Shown: positions 37,208-47,133, counted from the stretch's first letter. The stretch: 64,000 bases of DNA from an uncultured Saprospiraceae bacterium (GCA_937959275.1 CALGLU010000105.1:61089-125088), one strand, 5' to 3'. A program made the numbers and translations. Notes: generated by a model from the sequence alone, not told the origin.

Positions 37208-38086
37208 GTGAGAACACGCATTACGTATGTATATTTTTTATCGGGCTTAGTTACGCTAGCACTGCTGTTATTTGCAAATAGGCTACTGTCACAAGATCAG
37301 ATGCTGGAACGAACAAGTCAATATTCACTTAATATTTCTAAGCCTCAATGTTTTGGGGAATCTGGCGGCATTACAATTATTGCAAAGCAAATTGGTGTTT
37401 CCTATTTAGCAGCTTTAGATAGTGATGAATTTACAACTGCTTCTGTATGGGAAGAGGTGACTGTGGGCAGTCATAAGATAAAAATAATAGATGAGTCTGG
37501 TCATCATACAATTGATTTTAGCATGATGCCCGAAGAAGATATAGGATTTGATTTTGTTGAAGTATTGCCTGCTAATTGTCTAGGCGAGAATGGACGAATA
37601 CTGGGAGCCATTACTGGTAGTGGCAGTTCTGGAGCAGAGTATGTTGGTAGCGGTACGCTAGTATTTGAGTCTATTGAAGTTGGACCTACGATTGATGTAA
37701 ATGTAAGCGCCGGAGAATATACCTTGTCGGCTGTATTAAATGAAAATATTAGACAGGATTCAATCTTGATTGTCCCATCAGAAAACTGTGATGTGTATAT
37801 ACCAAATGTGATAATCGGATCGACTTTAAGTGGGAATAATAATGAGTTCAAACTCTTTTTTGATGAAGCTTTAAATCCTTTTGTTTTGGATTATTTAATT
37901 TATGATCAATGGGGTAATCTGATTTATAAAAGGAATAATTTTGATGCTGCCCAATTTGATGATTGGTGGCAAGGCGATTGTGGTGATAGTCCATGTGCTG
38001 CGGGGACGTATGTCTATTTAGTTATCATGGATATGGGAGGCGGTGTTATCGTGGAAAGAAAAGGAACAGTTTATTATTTAGAATAA
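37208..38086 (+). CDS. T9SS type B-sorted surface protein
   Basis: A 292-residue protein with a signal sequence or anchor (about 8-28), then two short immunoglobulin-like or SprB-like segments (about 38-105 and 110-195, starting with CFGESGGITI and CLGENGRI), and a C-terminal gliding-motility-type sorting domain. That domain is recognised by VIIGSTLSGNNNEFKLFF, LDYLIYDQWGNLIYKRNNFD, WWQGDC and AAGTYVYLVIMDMGGG. Type B T9SS substrates are exported by the type IX machine. GTG at 37208 is the start used. The last nine bases overlap, head-on, the end of the RES toxin gene. Confidence 0.85.
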   Translation: MRTRITYVYFLSGLVTLALLLFANRLLSQDQMLERTSQYSLNISKPQCFGESGGITIIAKQIGVSYLAALDSDEFTTASVWEEVTVGSHKIKIIDESGHHTIDFSMMPEEDIGFDFVEVLPANCLGENGRILGAITGSGSSGAEYVGSGTLVFESIEVGPTIDVNVSAGEYTLSAVLNENIRQDSILIVPSENCDVYIPNVIIGSTLSGNNNEFKLFFDEALNPFVLDYLIYDQWGNLIYKRNNFDAAQFDDWWQGDCGDSPCAAGTYVYLVIMDMGGGVIVERKGTVYYLE

Positions 38087-38527
38087 CCTCCGATCAAATG
38101 AATATGGTTTTGCTGTTTTAATCTTCACTTTTTTGAAGTGAGGGTGAGCTGGATTGATTAAGATATTGAAGTCTCCCTGTGTGACAGCTGATGGTACTTT
38201 TAAAATGAGTTCTTTGGATTCCAAGATAAAGGCATCACCACTATCTTTACAAATCGAGGAATGCGGAAATACATTCCAGTTCATAGGCAAATCTGAAACA
38301 GTCTGATACTTTATGGTATTAGGAATCTCAATTTCGATCACATAATAATCCTTGGGCAAGGTACCTATCGTCAAGTGTACTGCCACCTCTGCCATTGCCA
38401 AAGAGCGATTCGTTGAACAATATATAATCTCAATACCTGGACTATTCCATCGACCACCTTTAATTGCTGACCCTTTTCCCGAAAGCTGATCCTTATACTT
38501 CGCTCGTGTTAACCAATAGACTAACAT
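38078..38527 (-). CDS. RES-domain toxin
   Basis: A 149-residue RES-domain protein. The named family residues can be placed: an Arg in WLTRAKY near residue 7, GGRWNSPGIEIIYCSTNRSLAMAEVAVHL near 25-52 (Glu in AEVAV), and a Ser in the C-terminal VTQGDFNILINPAHPHF region. RES toxins of type II systems degrade cellular NAD+. The gene follows the antitoxin gene with a one-base overlap (TAATG at 38525-38529). It overlaps the 3' end of the convergent T9SS protein gene by nine bases. Confidence 0.9.
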   Translation of the reverse strand: MLVYWLTRAKYKDQLSGKGSAIKGGRWNSPGIEIIYCSTNRSLAMAEVAVHLTIGTLPKDYYVIEIEIPNTIKYQTVSDLPMNWNVFPHSSICKDSGDAFILESKELILKVPSAVTQGDFNILINPAHPHFKKVKIKTAKPYSFDRRLF

Positions 38528-39003
38528 TATGCAAAAATGCCATGCTCTATTGCAATCAACTCTGTCAACACAAGATCCTTACCGTATGAATTATGAAGTA
38601 GGTCTTTGGGCTTCATATTGCCGAGTGCAAATGTGGGAGTGTCTAGCCAGAGCTTAAAGGTATCCATGTCTTCAAACACATCAATGCCTAATTGAACAAC
38701 CTCTGCGATATTGATGATCTTCTCAGATTGAATAGGCTTGAATGCTCGGTTATCATTCTGATATCTCTGTAATGACTTGAGGGATATGCCTAATATATCT
38801 GTCCATTCTTGTGTGCTAAATGGTAACTGTGATTTTAACTTGTCAAAAAAGCGATAGGGTATACCATCTTGTATAAATTGAACAAGATTCATCTTATCAA
38901 GTAAGAATGTCCGAATTGTATAGTATTTAGGTGTAGATGCATAGGCTATTGCTGGCTCATTTAAAAAATCCAGTCTCCCACTTTCTGCTTTTTTATAGCT
39001 CAT
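38527..39003 (-). CDS. Xre/MbcA/ParS-type antitoxin of a RES system
   Basis: A 158-residue antitoxin. The N-terminal half contains the Xre-like helix-turn-helix (QEWTDILGISLKSLQRYQND near 65-85). The C-terminal half is the toxin-binding domain (DUF2384): KIINIAEVVQLGIDVFEDMDTFKLWLDTPTFALGNMKPKDLL. It precedes the RES toxin gene in the usual order and its TAA overlaps the toxin ATG. These antitoxins normally repress their own promoter. In front of the gene CAAATGTC and CAAATGAC are 22 bases apart and might be operator half-sites, but this is weak. Confidence 0.9.
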   Translation of the reverse strand: MSYKKAESGRLDFLNEPAIAYASTPKYYTIRTFLLDKMNLVQFIQDGIPYRFFDKLKSQLPFSTQEWTDILGISLKSLQRYQNDNRAFKPIQSEKIINIAEVVQLGIDVFEDMDTFKLWLDTPTFALGNMKPKDLLHNSYGKDLVLTELIAIEHGIFA

Positions 39004-39052
39004 AATAAAGTCATTTGACCTACAATTTACGACATTTGTCTCTGTATTGCAA

Positions 39053-41887
39053 CTATTCCACCTTCATTTTTTCACTAGCTTCTGCTTTGCCTAACTTTAT
39101 TTTAGCAACATATGAGCCTTCTGGTAAATAGTATTTGCCATCGCTGGCTTCAGATGGTTCCTCATATGAATCGCCTAATGATTTGATCATTTTCTCATGG
39201 ATGGTGCCATCGATTTCTACCAGGTTATAGCCTGATTTAAGACTCATGTTGTGAGTTTGCAATAAGTCTTCACTCTCAGTCAAGATTTGTATTTGAGCAT
39301 TACCACCTTCTTTTGCATAAACAGTGACAGAGATTGGCTTGCCTTCTGATTCATAAAAGCCTCGCTTACGTCCTGCTAGTTGACTACTTTTTTGATCTTT
39401 GATCGCAAAGACATGTAAGCTCTTATCCTTGATGTCATCATAAGATCGAATCATGTCTATGTTGCCTTTGTAAATCGACCTACCATGGGTTGCTATCAGT
39501 AAGTCATGTTCACGTGGATGGATCACCACATCGTGGACAGGGACATGAGGTAATCCTTCTGCCAATTTAAAAAAATGATTTCCACGATCAAGTGATACGT
39601 AAGCACCATAATCAGTCCCAACATACAGAATGTCTTCATTCTCTGGATCTTCTTTGATCACATTGATGGGGTCATGAGGTAGATCTGTTCCTATAGGTGT
39701 CCAACTGACTCCGTAGTCATCGCTTGTATAGACATAAGGTTTAAAATCATCCCAACGATAGCCATTCAGACTCACATAAACTCTACTGTCATGATGCGCG
39801 GATGCCTGTACGCGCGTAACCCACAAACTATCTGGTAAGCCAGCAGAAATATTATCCCATTGAAATCCACCATTTCTTGTAACATGAACAAGCCCATCAT
39901 CGCTGCCCGTATAGATTAATCCAAAAGTCTTAGGACTCTCATGAATACTCGTCAATGTACCATAAGCAACATCTCCTTTCCGACCCCCAGCAGTCAGGTC
40001 ATCTGATATCGCTTCAAAGTCATCACCCTTGTTGAATGACCTAAATAACTTATTTGAACCCATGTAAAAAATGTCTGGGTTATGAACCGAAAGGTGAATA
40101 GGAGAGAGCCAGTTCCAGCGCAATGGCGCATCACCTAATTCATGTGACGGCGTAATTCGTTTTCGCGAACCTGTTTTTGTATTGACTCTAAAATAATTAC
40201 CAAATTGAAAACCAGTGTATGCAGTCACATTATCTCTAGTATCTACTTGAGTGTACATCCCATCGCCACCCATAATGGATTTGAAGGGGTTATGACCTGT
40301 GGAGTGCCACCGTGTGCTAGGGCTAGTTGTGCTCGATCCATACCAAACACCATTGTCTTGCAAGCCACCATACACATTATATGGTTTAGCCATATCCACA
40401 GTGATTTGATAAAACTGGCCAACTGATGGAGAGTTACATTTTGTCCAATGTGCTCCATCATCATAACTGATGTTGATGCCACCATCATTTCCATTGATGA
40501 TATGCCCATCTCGATTCGGATTGACCCATAGAGCTTGATGGTCAGAGTGCACATTGTCACCGCCTATATTTTTAAATGTTTTTCCGCCATCTTCTGATCT
40601 GATGATCGGTACACCAAGCACAAATACTTCGTCAAGATCAGACGGATTGACTCGTACGACACCAAAATAATAACCATACGAATTATAAACGGCATCTAAA
40701 TACTCTTCATGAGTCTTGTACCAGGTTAATCCAGCATCATCGCTAGCATATAATTCAGCACCAATAACTGGAGTGTCAAATAATAAACTGTTCGCATCCT
40801 CTAAATAAGTGGCTAAGTCGGCGGGTTTAATTTTACCAGTATCAAACATAGATTTTACCTTCTCTGAAGAATACTTTTTTGGGAAGCGATTATCACTCAG
40901 GTATTTTTCTAAATCTTCTTTTTTGAGTGACTTGAATTGTTCGTCACTCATGGTTTTAAAGTCATTTTTCGAAAGCCCTTCATCATCCTTTTTCTCTTCA
41001 GGTGCTCGTCTGTCATAATTGTCAACAAGCGCATAAATACGTGTCGCATTATTAACGGTGGCAATAGATAATCCAATTCGTCCAACACCTTCTCCTTGTG
41101 GAAATCCGCTTGTCATTAATTCCCATGTGTTACCGCCATCTGTTGATTTATAAATCCCAGAACCATCTCCTGACTCAACAAAGTTCCACGCTCGTCTCTC
41201 TCTGTGCCATGTAGCTGCATAGAGGACCTCAGTGTTATTTGGATCTCTAACCAGATCAACTGCTCCACTATTCTCATCGACATACAGAGTCTGTGACCAT
41301 GTAGTTCCTCCATCTTTTGTTTGATAGATTCCCCGTTCGGTATTAGCTGAATAGAGATGACCTAATGCTGCGACAAGTATATGGTTTGGGTCTTGCGGGT
41401 TGATTAATACCTTTCCAATATGATGCGTCTCTTCTAATCCTTTTCTTGCCCAAGATTTACCAAAATCGTAGCTGACATACATACCTAATCCGGCATAAGA
41501 AGATCGACTTGAGTTCACTTCTCCTGTACCAATCCATATCGTGCTGTCAGCCCAATTGACATCAAAATCGCCTATAGTCATCACATCTTCATGGTCAAAT
41601 GTTGGATTAAAACTCGTGCCATTATTATTGGTATACCATAGCCCTCCTGATGCATAAGACACGAAGAATTTAGTCGGGTCATTTGGATTGACTTCAATGT
41701 CGCTAACTCTGCCGCTAAACACTGTCGGGCCAATATTTGTGAAAGGGATATGGGCAATAGGATTGTTGTCTAAATTTTTTAGATTTTCACTTTTCAGCCT
41801 ATCAGTAAATGTTGTTGGTGTTTGTCCTAGAAGTAGGCAGGTATAAAAAAAAAGGAATAAGGCAATTGATCGTTTCATTGATGTCAT
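39053..41887 (-). CDS. Secreted BNR/VPS10-like beta-propeller protein
   Basis: A 944-residue exported protein, signal peptide ending LLLGQ (ATG at 41887 or, three codons later, 41878). It is made of Asp-box (BNR) repeats of the form S-x-D-x-G-x-T-W, for example YDFGKSWARKG, TKDGGTTWSQ, STDGGNTWEL, SDDAGLTWYK, SEDGGKTFKN, SYDDGAHWTK and TSDDYGVSWTP. This pattern builds the beta-propellers of VPS10/sortilin-like and GH74-like proteins. A lysine-rich insert (about 300-370, EEKKDDEGLSKNDF) interrupts the repeats. A C-terminal Ig-like domain follows. No catalytic residues are assignable. It is a single-gene unit. Confidence 0.8.
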   Translation of the reverse strand: MTSMKRSIALFLFFYTCLLLGQTPTTFTDRLKSENLKNLDNNPIAHIPFTNIGPTVFSGRVSDIEVNPNDPTKFFVSYASGGLWYTNNNGTSFNPTFDHEDVMTIGDFDVNWADSTIWIGTGEVNSSRSSYAGLGMYVSYDFGKSWARKGLEETHHIGKVLINPQDPNHILVAALGHLYSANTERGIYQTKDGGTTWSQTLYVDENSGAVDLVRDPNNTEVLYAATWHRERRAWNFVESGDGSGIYKSTDGGNTWELMTSGFPQGEGVGRIGLSIATVNNATRIYALVDNYDRRAPEEKKDDEGLSKNDFKTMSDEQFKSLKKEDLEKYLSDNRFPKKYSSEKVKSMFDTGKIKPADLATYLEDANSLLFDTPVIGAELYASDDAGLTWYKTHEEYLDAVYNSYGYYFGVVRVNPSDLDEVFVLGVPIIRSEDGGKTFKNIGGDNVHSDHQALWVNPNRDGHIINGNDGGINISYDDGAHWTKCNSPSVGQFYQITVDMAKPYNVYGGLQDNGVWYGSSTTSPSTRWHSTGHNPFKSIMGGDGMYTQVDTRDNVTAYTGFQFGNYFRVNTKTGSRKRITPSHELGDAPLRWNWLSPIHLSVHNPDIFYMGSNKLFRSFNKGDDFEAISDDLTAGGRKGDVAYGTLTSIHESPKTFGLIYTGSDDGLVHVTRNGGFQWDNISAGLPDSLWVTRVQASAHHDSRVYVSLNGYRWDDFKPYVYTSDDYGVSWTPIGTDLPHDPINVIKEDPENEDILYVGTDYGAYVSLDRGNHFFKLAEGLPHVPVHDVVIHPREHDLLIATHGRSIYKGNIDMIRSYDDIKDKSLHVFAIKDQKSSQLAGRKRGFYESEGKPISVTVYAKEGGNAQIQILTESEDLLQTHNMSLKSGYNLVEIDGTIHEKMIKSLGDSYEEPSEASDGKYYLPEGSYVAKIKLGKAEASEKMKVE

Positions 41888-42033
41888 TTATATGGGCAAA
41901 ATACAAATTAATCTAACAAGAGAATAAAACATATTTGTATTGGCACATACTAGATATGTGGATTTTTTTATATTTAAAGGTTTACTGGATAATACAAAAG
42001 ATTACTTTACTTTTATTTTTAACAAACTTCTGA

Positions 42034-45000
42034 ATGATTCCAAAAAGAAACAACATAACTCTTGGGTTTTTAAGATTAGGATTTATCATAGTCTATATTT
42101 TTTTCTCTTGTTCAAATTCTAAAATTCAGGCTCAAAAACAAGTTGATCAATCATTTATCAATCAACAAAAAAGGGTTCTAGTCAACCAAAAACAAGAAGG
42201 CTTGCTGCATCGAAATGCAGATGGGATATCGAGGTGTGCAACTTACCAACAAGAAGTTAATCGCCTTGGTACTCAAGTGCAAAAGATGCGAAATAGCCGC
42301 AATAACTTTGTCTCAAAATCTCAGTCCCAATGTGAAGGTTCTGATGATATTCTTCAAATACCTGTTGTCTTTCATATTATACATGATGGCGATCCAATTG
42401 GTACTGGTCAGAATGTTGATGCGATCTACATTGTAGAACAAATCAAACAAGCCAATAATGATTTTAGAAAAATAGTAGGTACAAGTGGTGATGGTGCAGG
42501 TGTTGATACTCGTATTGAATTTGTACTCGCAACAGTGGACCCATTAGGCAATATAATGCCAGAACCAGGTATCAATCGAATAGATATACGTTCAAACGTT
42601 GGCTCTGGGCCATATGCAATATCAACAGTTGAAACAAGTATTAAGCCACCCACAATCTGGAATCCGAATTTGTACTTTAACACATGGTCTGTCGATTTGG
42701 CTGGAGGCATCTTGGGCTATGCTCAATATCCAGACACACCAGAATTAGTAGGTATTGGCATGGGGCCTGAAACTGATGGCGTTGTTGTTGGATATAGGAC
42801 AATGGGAAGTACCGAATTAAATTTTCCAGGCGGTGCTCCCTACAACGCAGGTAGGACTTGGACTCATGAAGCCGGTCATTTTTTTGGCCTTCTGCATATT
42901 TGGGGGGATGGAGATTGTAGCGTAGACGATTTTTGTCAAGACACACCTAATGCTGCAGCACCATCGTCAGGATGTCCAAATCGTGATAGTTGTCCATTAG
43001 ATCCAGGCAATGATCAAGCTGAGAATTACATGGATTATAGCGATGATGCCTGTATGAATATATTTACAATGTGTCAAACTGATCGGATGCGCGCATTTTT
43101 AGGATGTACGGGACAAGAGAGTGTCAGACGATCAAGTTTGATTCGTTCTCCTGTCGGTAATACAGACGGTTATGTTTTAATTATGAATCAGCCAAATAAG
43201 AGTCCATGTTATGAAGGTGGTGCCTTGTATGATTTTACCATGACGAATGTCGGTTTAGCTTCAGATCCGGTGATCTTATCGATTGATGATTTACCTGAGG
43301 GATTGATCAGTACATTTTCAAAAGATACAATTACAAGCTCTGGCAATTATTCAGTCCATATTGACAACCTTGAAATCTTAGTGCCAGATACGTATCGATT
43401 TAATATGACTTCGACTGATCAAGATGGTAATAAATTTACACAGGCTATTCATCTGGAGGTAGAGTATATTGTCACTAGTGCACCTCAATTGAGAGAGCCA
43501 ATGGATCAAGCAAATCCTGTACAATTACCAGGCGTCTTCGAATGGACGCCGGTTACCTTTGCAACTCGATACGATATTCACATTGCAACAGATCCTCTAT
43601 TCGAAACAGTTGTGGATTCGTCATTGACTGGCGGAGCGATTTCATTTTCACCGCAAGGCCTTTTAGCTAATACAACATATTATTGGAGGGTTCGAGGTGG
43701 CAGTGCTTGTGTGCCTGGTCCCTGGAGTGGTGTGCAGTCATTTACAAGCAGTGATGTGAGCCCATGTTTTGAGTACGGCATTGGCCCTTTTGTTGATTTT
43801 AATGAGGTGAGTTGTTATCCTAAATGTGAGACAGTAATTCGACTGACTGAAGAAGTCTGGGCCAATGAATCTTATTTGATAGATGGCTTATCAAAGGGGG
43901 CTGAATATACATTTGAGTTTTGTGATGGATATGATCCATTGGTCTGGCCAGCAACAATCACAATTACTGATACGCTAGATAATTTTATTGCCACTGCCAA
44001 TGATTGTTCAATTACATTTAACTCTACAGTTACGGGACCAATTTTGGTTATCATATCTGGAGAGTGCGGTGATGATCTTATGGAGATCAATAATGGCTTC
44101 CCAAGTTTTGCTTGCACAGGCAGTGGGCAGACCTTGCCGGCTGCTTGTCGAAGTTGTTTTGTAGATGAAGACTTTGAGTTAGGCTTGCCTGATGGCTGGA
44201 CTGCGATGGTGATAGGTGGTGGAGATAGGCCCCAATGGATCATCGATGACCAACCATTTGCATTTTTCCCATTCAGTGGATATTTGGCCAATAATCCGGG
44301 TAGTGGCAATTGGATCTATTACGATGATGATATCAATGGGCCAAACATCGAACGAAATATCGCAAGCCTCACATCAGCTACCTACAATGTATTGGGTGTC
44401 GAAGGTTTGCAATTGAGTTTTGATTATGACTATATAGACCAAGGATTTATTAGTGAGGTATTTGTTTCAGTGTATGATAATACGCAGCAAGTTTATTTTA
44501 ATGGCAATAACTGGGCAGAGACCAAGGTAGCATGGTTAACAAGTGATTCGAGAGGCACGTTTAGTGAGTTGATCCCTGATGGTTTAGATTTAGAAAATCT
44601 GACAGTTCATATCGAGTATAATGATGGAGGACAATGGGCTTGGGGATTTGGTATGGACAATTTTGCATTGTGTGGCGACTGTGCATCATTTGATGCTGTA
44701 GGACCTCTATGTGAAAATTCGATTCCACCTGAATTGCCGATGAGTTCGCTTAATGGAATAGAAGGGACTTGGACGCCTGATGAGATAAATACCTCAGTAG
44801 CTGGTGTCAGAACATATACATTTACGCCTATCACACAATCGCCTTGTGGTTCTTTTGCTGTGAATATTGAAGTGATAGCCAATGACGAGTCATCATTTTT
44901 ATATTCTGATCAAGTATTTTGTCAAGCTATGGCAGATCCCATTCCTGAGATAACAGGATTGCTGGGAGGTAGTTTCACAAGTGAAGGGCCGATCTCTATT

Positions 45001-45654
45001 GATTTGACTACTGGGCGAATTGACTTAGCGAATAGCCAAGTGGGAACCTATGAAATTACTTATATAACGGATGGGGCTTGTCAAACAAGTACAACGCAGT
45101 TGGTAGAGATACGACCAGCTTTGGAATGTCCACTCATCATTCCTGAGACACTTATAGCCAGCCAGAATTATCTAAGGCTTGGTGATCCATGTCAATGTGA
45201 TAATGTTAATAATTGTTATTCCTTGATAACAGAGCAGACGTTTGTACATGATAGTGTACGTATTCCAGCAGTAGGTGCACTGGCAACAGGGCTAGATATT
45301 CGGATAGCTGATGCTATAGATTTTTATATCAATGTAGACTGCCGAAATCAAGTGTTTGAAGTCCCGAGTTTTGGATTGGTTGATGGAACAAAAATTCCAG
45401 AAGTATCTCCAGGTGTATACAAACTTGGATTTTGGAAAACCACAACTGGGCAGACCAGCCTAAGTGTGATCTCTGGAAATGGGATGGATATAGAGGCACC
45501 TGAGTCAGTATTTTCTGAGACTTGCGATTGTTTTATTCCTATTCCAACACTTGGAGAATGGGCACTGATTTGTTTGGCCTTGCTACTCCTGATTAGTGCC
45601 GTTTTGACGATGAAAGGATCGTTTGAAAAAGGGATAAAGCCATGTCAATATTGA
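42034..45654 (+). CDS. M43 family (pappalysin-like) zinc metalloprotease with IPTL-CTERM tail
   Basis: Exported 1206-residue protease. The zinc site WTHEAGHFFGLLHIWGDG lies near residues 276-290 (HExxHxxGLLH). A Met-turn region CMNIFTMCQTDRM occurs near 335, and CSVDDFCQDTPN between them is typical of M43 enzymes. A fibronectin type III-like domain (about 480-570), a beta-sandwich part and a C-terminal tail follow. The tail IPTLGEWALICLALLLLISAV fits the IPTL-CTERM sorting signal: a motif, one hydrophobic helix, a basic end. This is a different sorting class from the T9SS tails elsewhere in the window. Substrates are unknown. Confidence 0.88.
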   Translation: MIPKRNNITLGFLRLGFIIVYIFFSCSNSKIQAQKQVDQSFINQQKRVLVNQKQEGLLHRNADGISRCATYQQEVNRLGTQVQKMRNSRNNFVSKSQSQCEGSDDILQIPVVFHIIHDGDPIGTGQNVDAIYIVEQIKQANNDFRKIVGTSGDGAGVDTRIEFVLATVDPLGNIMPEPGINRIDIRSNVGSGPYAISTVETSIKPPTIWNPNLYFNTWSVDLAGGILGYAQYPDTPELVGIGMGPETDGVVVGYRTMGSTELNFPGGAPYNAGRTWTHEAGHFFGLLHIWGDGDCSVDDFCQDTPNAAAPSSGCPNRDSCPLDPGNDQAENYMDYSDDACMNIFTMCQTDRMRAFLGCTGQESVRRSSLIRSPVGNTDGYVLIMNQPNKSPCYEGGALYDFTMTNVGLASDPVILSIDDLPEGLISTFSKDTITSSGNYSVHIDNLEILVPDTYRFNMTSTDQDGNKFTQAIHLEVEYIVTSAPQLREPMDQANPVQLPGVFEWTPVTFATRYDIHIATDPLFETVVDSSLTGGAISFSPQGLLANTTYYWRVRGGSACVPGPWSGVQSFTSSDVSPCFEYGIGPFVDFNEVSCYPKCETVIRLTEEVWANESYLIDGLSKGAEYTFEFCDGYDPLVWPATITITDTLDNFIATANDCSITFNSTVTGPILVIISGECGDDLMEINNGFPSFACTGSGQTLPAACRSCFVDEDFELGLPDGWTAMVIGGGDRPQWIIDDQPFAFFPFSGYLANNPGSGNWIYYDDDINGPNIERNIASLTSATYNVLGVEGLQLSFDYDYIDQGFISEVFVSVYDNTQQVYFNGNNWAETKVAWLTSDSRGTFSELIPDGLDLENLTVHIEYNDGGQWAWGFGMDNFALCGDCASFDAVGPLCENSIPPELPMSSLNGIEGTWTPDEINTSVAGVRTYTFTPITQSPCGSFAVNIEVIANDESSFLYSDQVFCQAMADPIPEITGLLGGSFTSEGPISIDLTTGRIDLANSQVGTYEITYITDGACQTSTTQLVEIRPALECPLIIPETLIASQNYLRLGDPCQCDNVNNCYSLITEQTFVHDSVRIPAVGALATGLDIRIADAIDFYINVDCRNQVFEVPSFGLVDGTKIPEVSPGVYKLGFWKTTTGQTSLSVISGNGMDIEAPESVFSETCDCFIPIPTLGEWALICLALLLLISAVLTMKGSFEKGIKPCQY

Positions 45655-46024
45655 GTTCTCTATCGATAACAACATTTAAAGAACGAATAGTCGAATGATT
45701 TGTTGAATAAATTATTTTTCTCCTATGCACTAGTGTCTCAAGCACTAAATAAATGGTTGTATGAAAGCAGTTATTTTTCGTCTACTCAAGGCACAGGTTC
45801 GCTTTGATATCCATAGCTATTAAGGCCAGTTCTGTAACGCAGAGAAGGCGGAAAAGAACAATTTAATATGGCTGTATATTTAGTTCTTGAGGCACTAGTC
45901 GATGACATACCTTCACATTTAATATGTATTTAATAAGGCCAGTTCTGTTACGAAGTTCACGCACAAAATATTCCAAAAGCACAAGTCAATTTTATCTTGA
46001 CTGAGCACTCGTATTAAGCTAAAG
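45655..46024. repeat. Non-coding stretch with inverted and direct repeats
   Basis: No gene is supported between 45655 and 46024. Inverted arms CACTAGTGTCTCAAGCACTA (from 45728) and its near-complement (45877-45901) match at about 21 of 24 positions and enclose some 125 bases. A direct repeat TAAGGCCAGTTCTGT(A/T)ACG occurs at 45821-45839 and 45934-45952. The stretch looks like a decayed small mobile or palindromic element. Confidence 0.6.
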
Positions 46025-46066
46025 CAGTGTCTTTGAATATCTTTTAGATAGAATTCAAAGACACTG
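46025..46066. terminator. Bidirectional terminator hairpin
   Basis: Perfect 14-base inverted repeat CAGTGTCTTTGAAT / ATTCAAAGACACTG (46025-46038 and 46053-46066). It is followed on the plus strand by TTTAAATTTAGTTT and lies 28 bases past the stop of the minus-strand DUF4252 gene. It probably ends that operon. Confidence 0.7.
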
Positions 46067-46094
46067 TTTAAATTTAGTTTAGTGAGAATTCAGC

Positions 46095-46607
46095 TTATGG
46101 CCGAATCTCCTGCTGCAACTTGTAATTCAAATCCGCAAAAACATCATAAGGCAGATCCAATTTCAGTCTGACGAGAATAAAGTTATCATCAGCCTCATCA
46201 ACTAGAAAAACTAATTGCTTAATTCGATCTTTCTTTTCAATGGCAAATAGATTAACTGTGGTTCCACCAGATCGGACTCGGATGTATTCATCATAGCCTT
46301 CTGAATTTGTCATTTTTGACATGAGCTTTTTGACTTCGTCAGTCGGAATGTTGTGATTATCAGTCGCAGCAAATATCCGAATGTTCTTGATGTGCTTTGC
46401 CAATTTTGCATAGTCTTCCAGTTCATGATCTTCATCCATGTTAGCAATAAAGTTCATTGACGATCCAACGAGCCAACCTGGAAATGACATAGCAATCGTC
46501 TTATCTTCTTTAAGATGCTTACTGATAAATTTATCGACTGATTTTTGAGCATTTAATAGTCCAGCCCATAGTACTAGGCAACATATAAGGGTAAATAGCT
46601 TTTTCAT
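46095..46607 (-). CDS. DUF4252 domain-containing protein (copy 2)
   Basis: A 170-residue exported protein with a signal peptide ending GLLNAQ, then a DUF4252 domain: VDKFISKHLKEDKTIAMSFPGWLVGSSMNF, AKHIKNIRIFAATDNHN, YDEYIRVRSGGTTVNLFAIEKKDRIKQLVFLVDEADDNFILVRLKLDLPYDVFADL. The upstream neighbour (46612-47133) is a diverged paralogue, four bases away. DUF4252 has no known activity. Such pairs are often found behind ECF sigma/anti-sigma genes in Bacteroidota, as here. Confidence 0.88.
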   Translation of the reverse strand: MKKLFTLICCLVLWAGLLNAQKSVDKFISKHLKEDKTIAMSFPGWLVGSSMNFIANMDEDHELEDYAKLAKHIKNIRIFAATDNHNIPTDEVKKLMSKMTNSEGYDEYIRVRSGGTTVNLFAIEKKDRIKQLVFLVDEADDNFILVRLKLDLPYDVFADLNYKLQQEIRP

Positions 46608-46611
46608 AGTT

Positions 46612-47133
46612 TTAGTCTTGTCCTAGTTTATCAAGATGGTTAGCGCCTTTGACATCGATTGATTTGGCGAGCTTGCCCATGACTCTGAGATCTATATCGC
46701 CTACAAAACTCATCATCACAAATTCATCTCCGCCGACGAGTAGCAGCAGCTCTTGTACAATGTTGCCGCCGTCACTATCCTTTACCATAAACTTGACATC
46801 ATCACCTTCGGACCTCACTGTCATGAGTTCTTCATATAAGCCTGTATTAATTACAGATATGGCTTCTTGGTACATATCTTTTGGATTATGATCTGTAGTT
46901 AGAATTTTTAATCCTTTTAGATTTGATACCATACGTATGATTTCAGGATCAATGTCTTCGTCGGCAGATTCGCCTAACTTGGAAATCATCTGAAACATCT
47001 TAGGACTGACGTACACCATAGTGAATCGTTCGTCGTCTTTATACTTCGAGAAATATCTCTCGATCGCATCTGCTTGTCCAAAAGCGTTAGATCCTATGAA
47101 TAGAAAAAATAGAATTGCACTTAAATATTTCAT
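46612..47133 (-). CDS. DUF4252 domain-containing protein (copy 1)
   Basis: A 173-residue exported protein with a signal peptide ending SNAFGQ. The DUF4252 pattern is: IERYFSKYKDDERFTMVYVSPKMFQMISKLG, MVSNLKGLKILTTDHN, YEELMTVRSEGDDVKFMVKDSDGGNIVQELLLLVGGDEFVMMSFVGDIDLRVMGKL. It matches the downstream paralogue in layout but only weakly in sequence. The two are one transcript (four-base gap). A compound palindrome at 47229-47301 separates this pair from the sigma/anti-sigma genes upstream. Confidence 0.88.
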   Translation of the reverse strand: MKYLSAILFFLFIGSNAFGQADAIERYFSKYKDDERFTMVYVSPKMFQMISKLGESADEDIDPEIIRMVSNLKGLKILTTDHNPKDMYQEAISVINTGLYEELMTVRSEGDDVKFMVKDSDGGNIVQELLLLVGGDEFVMMSFVGDIDLRVMGKLAKSIDVKGANHLDKLGQD

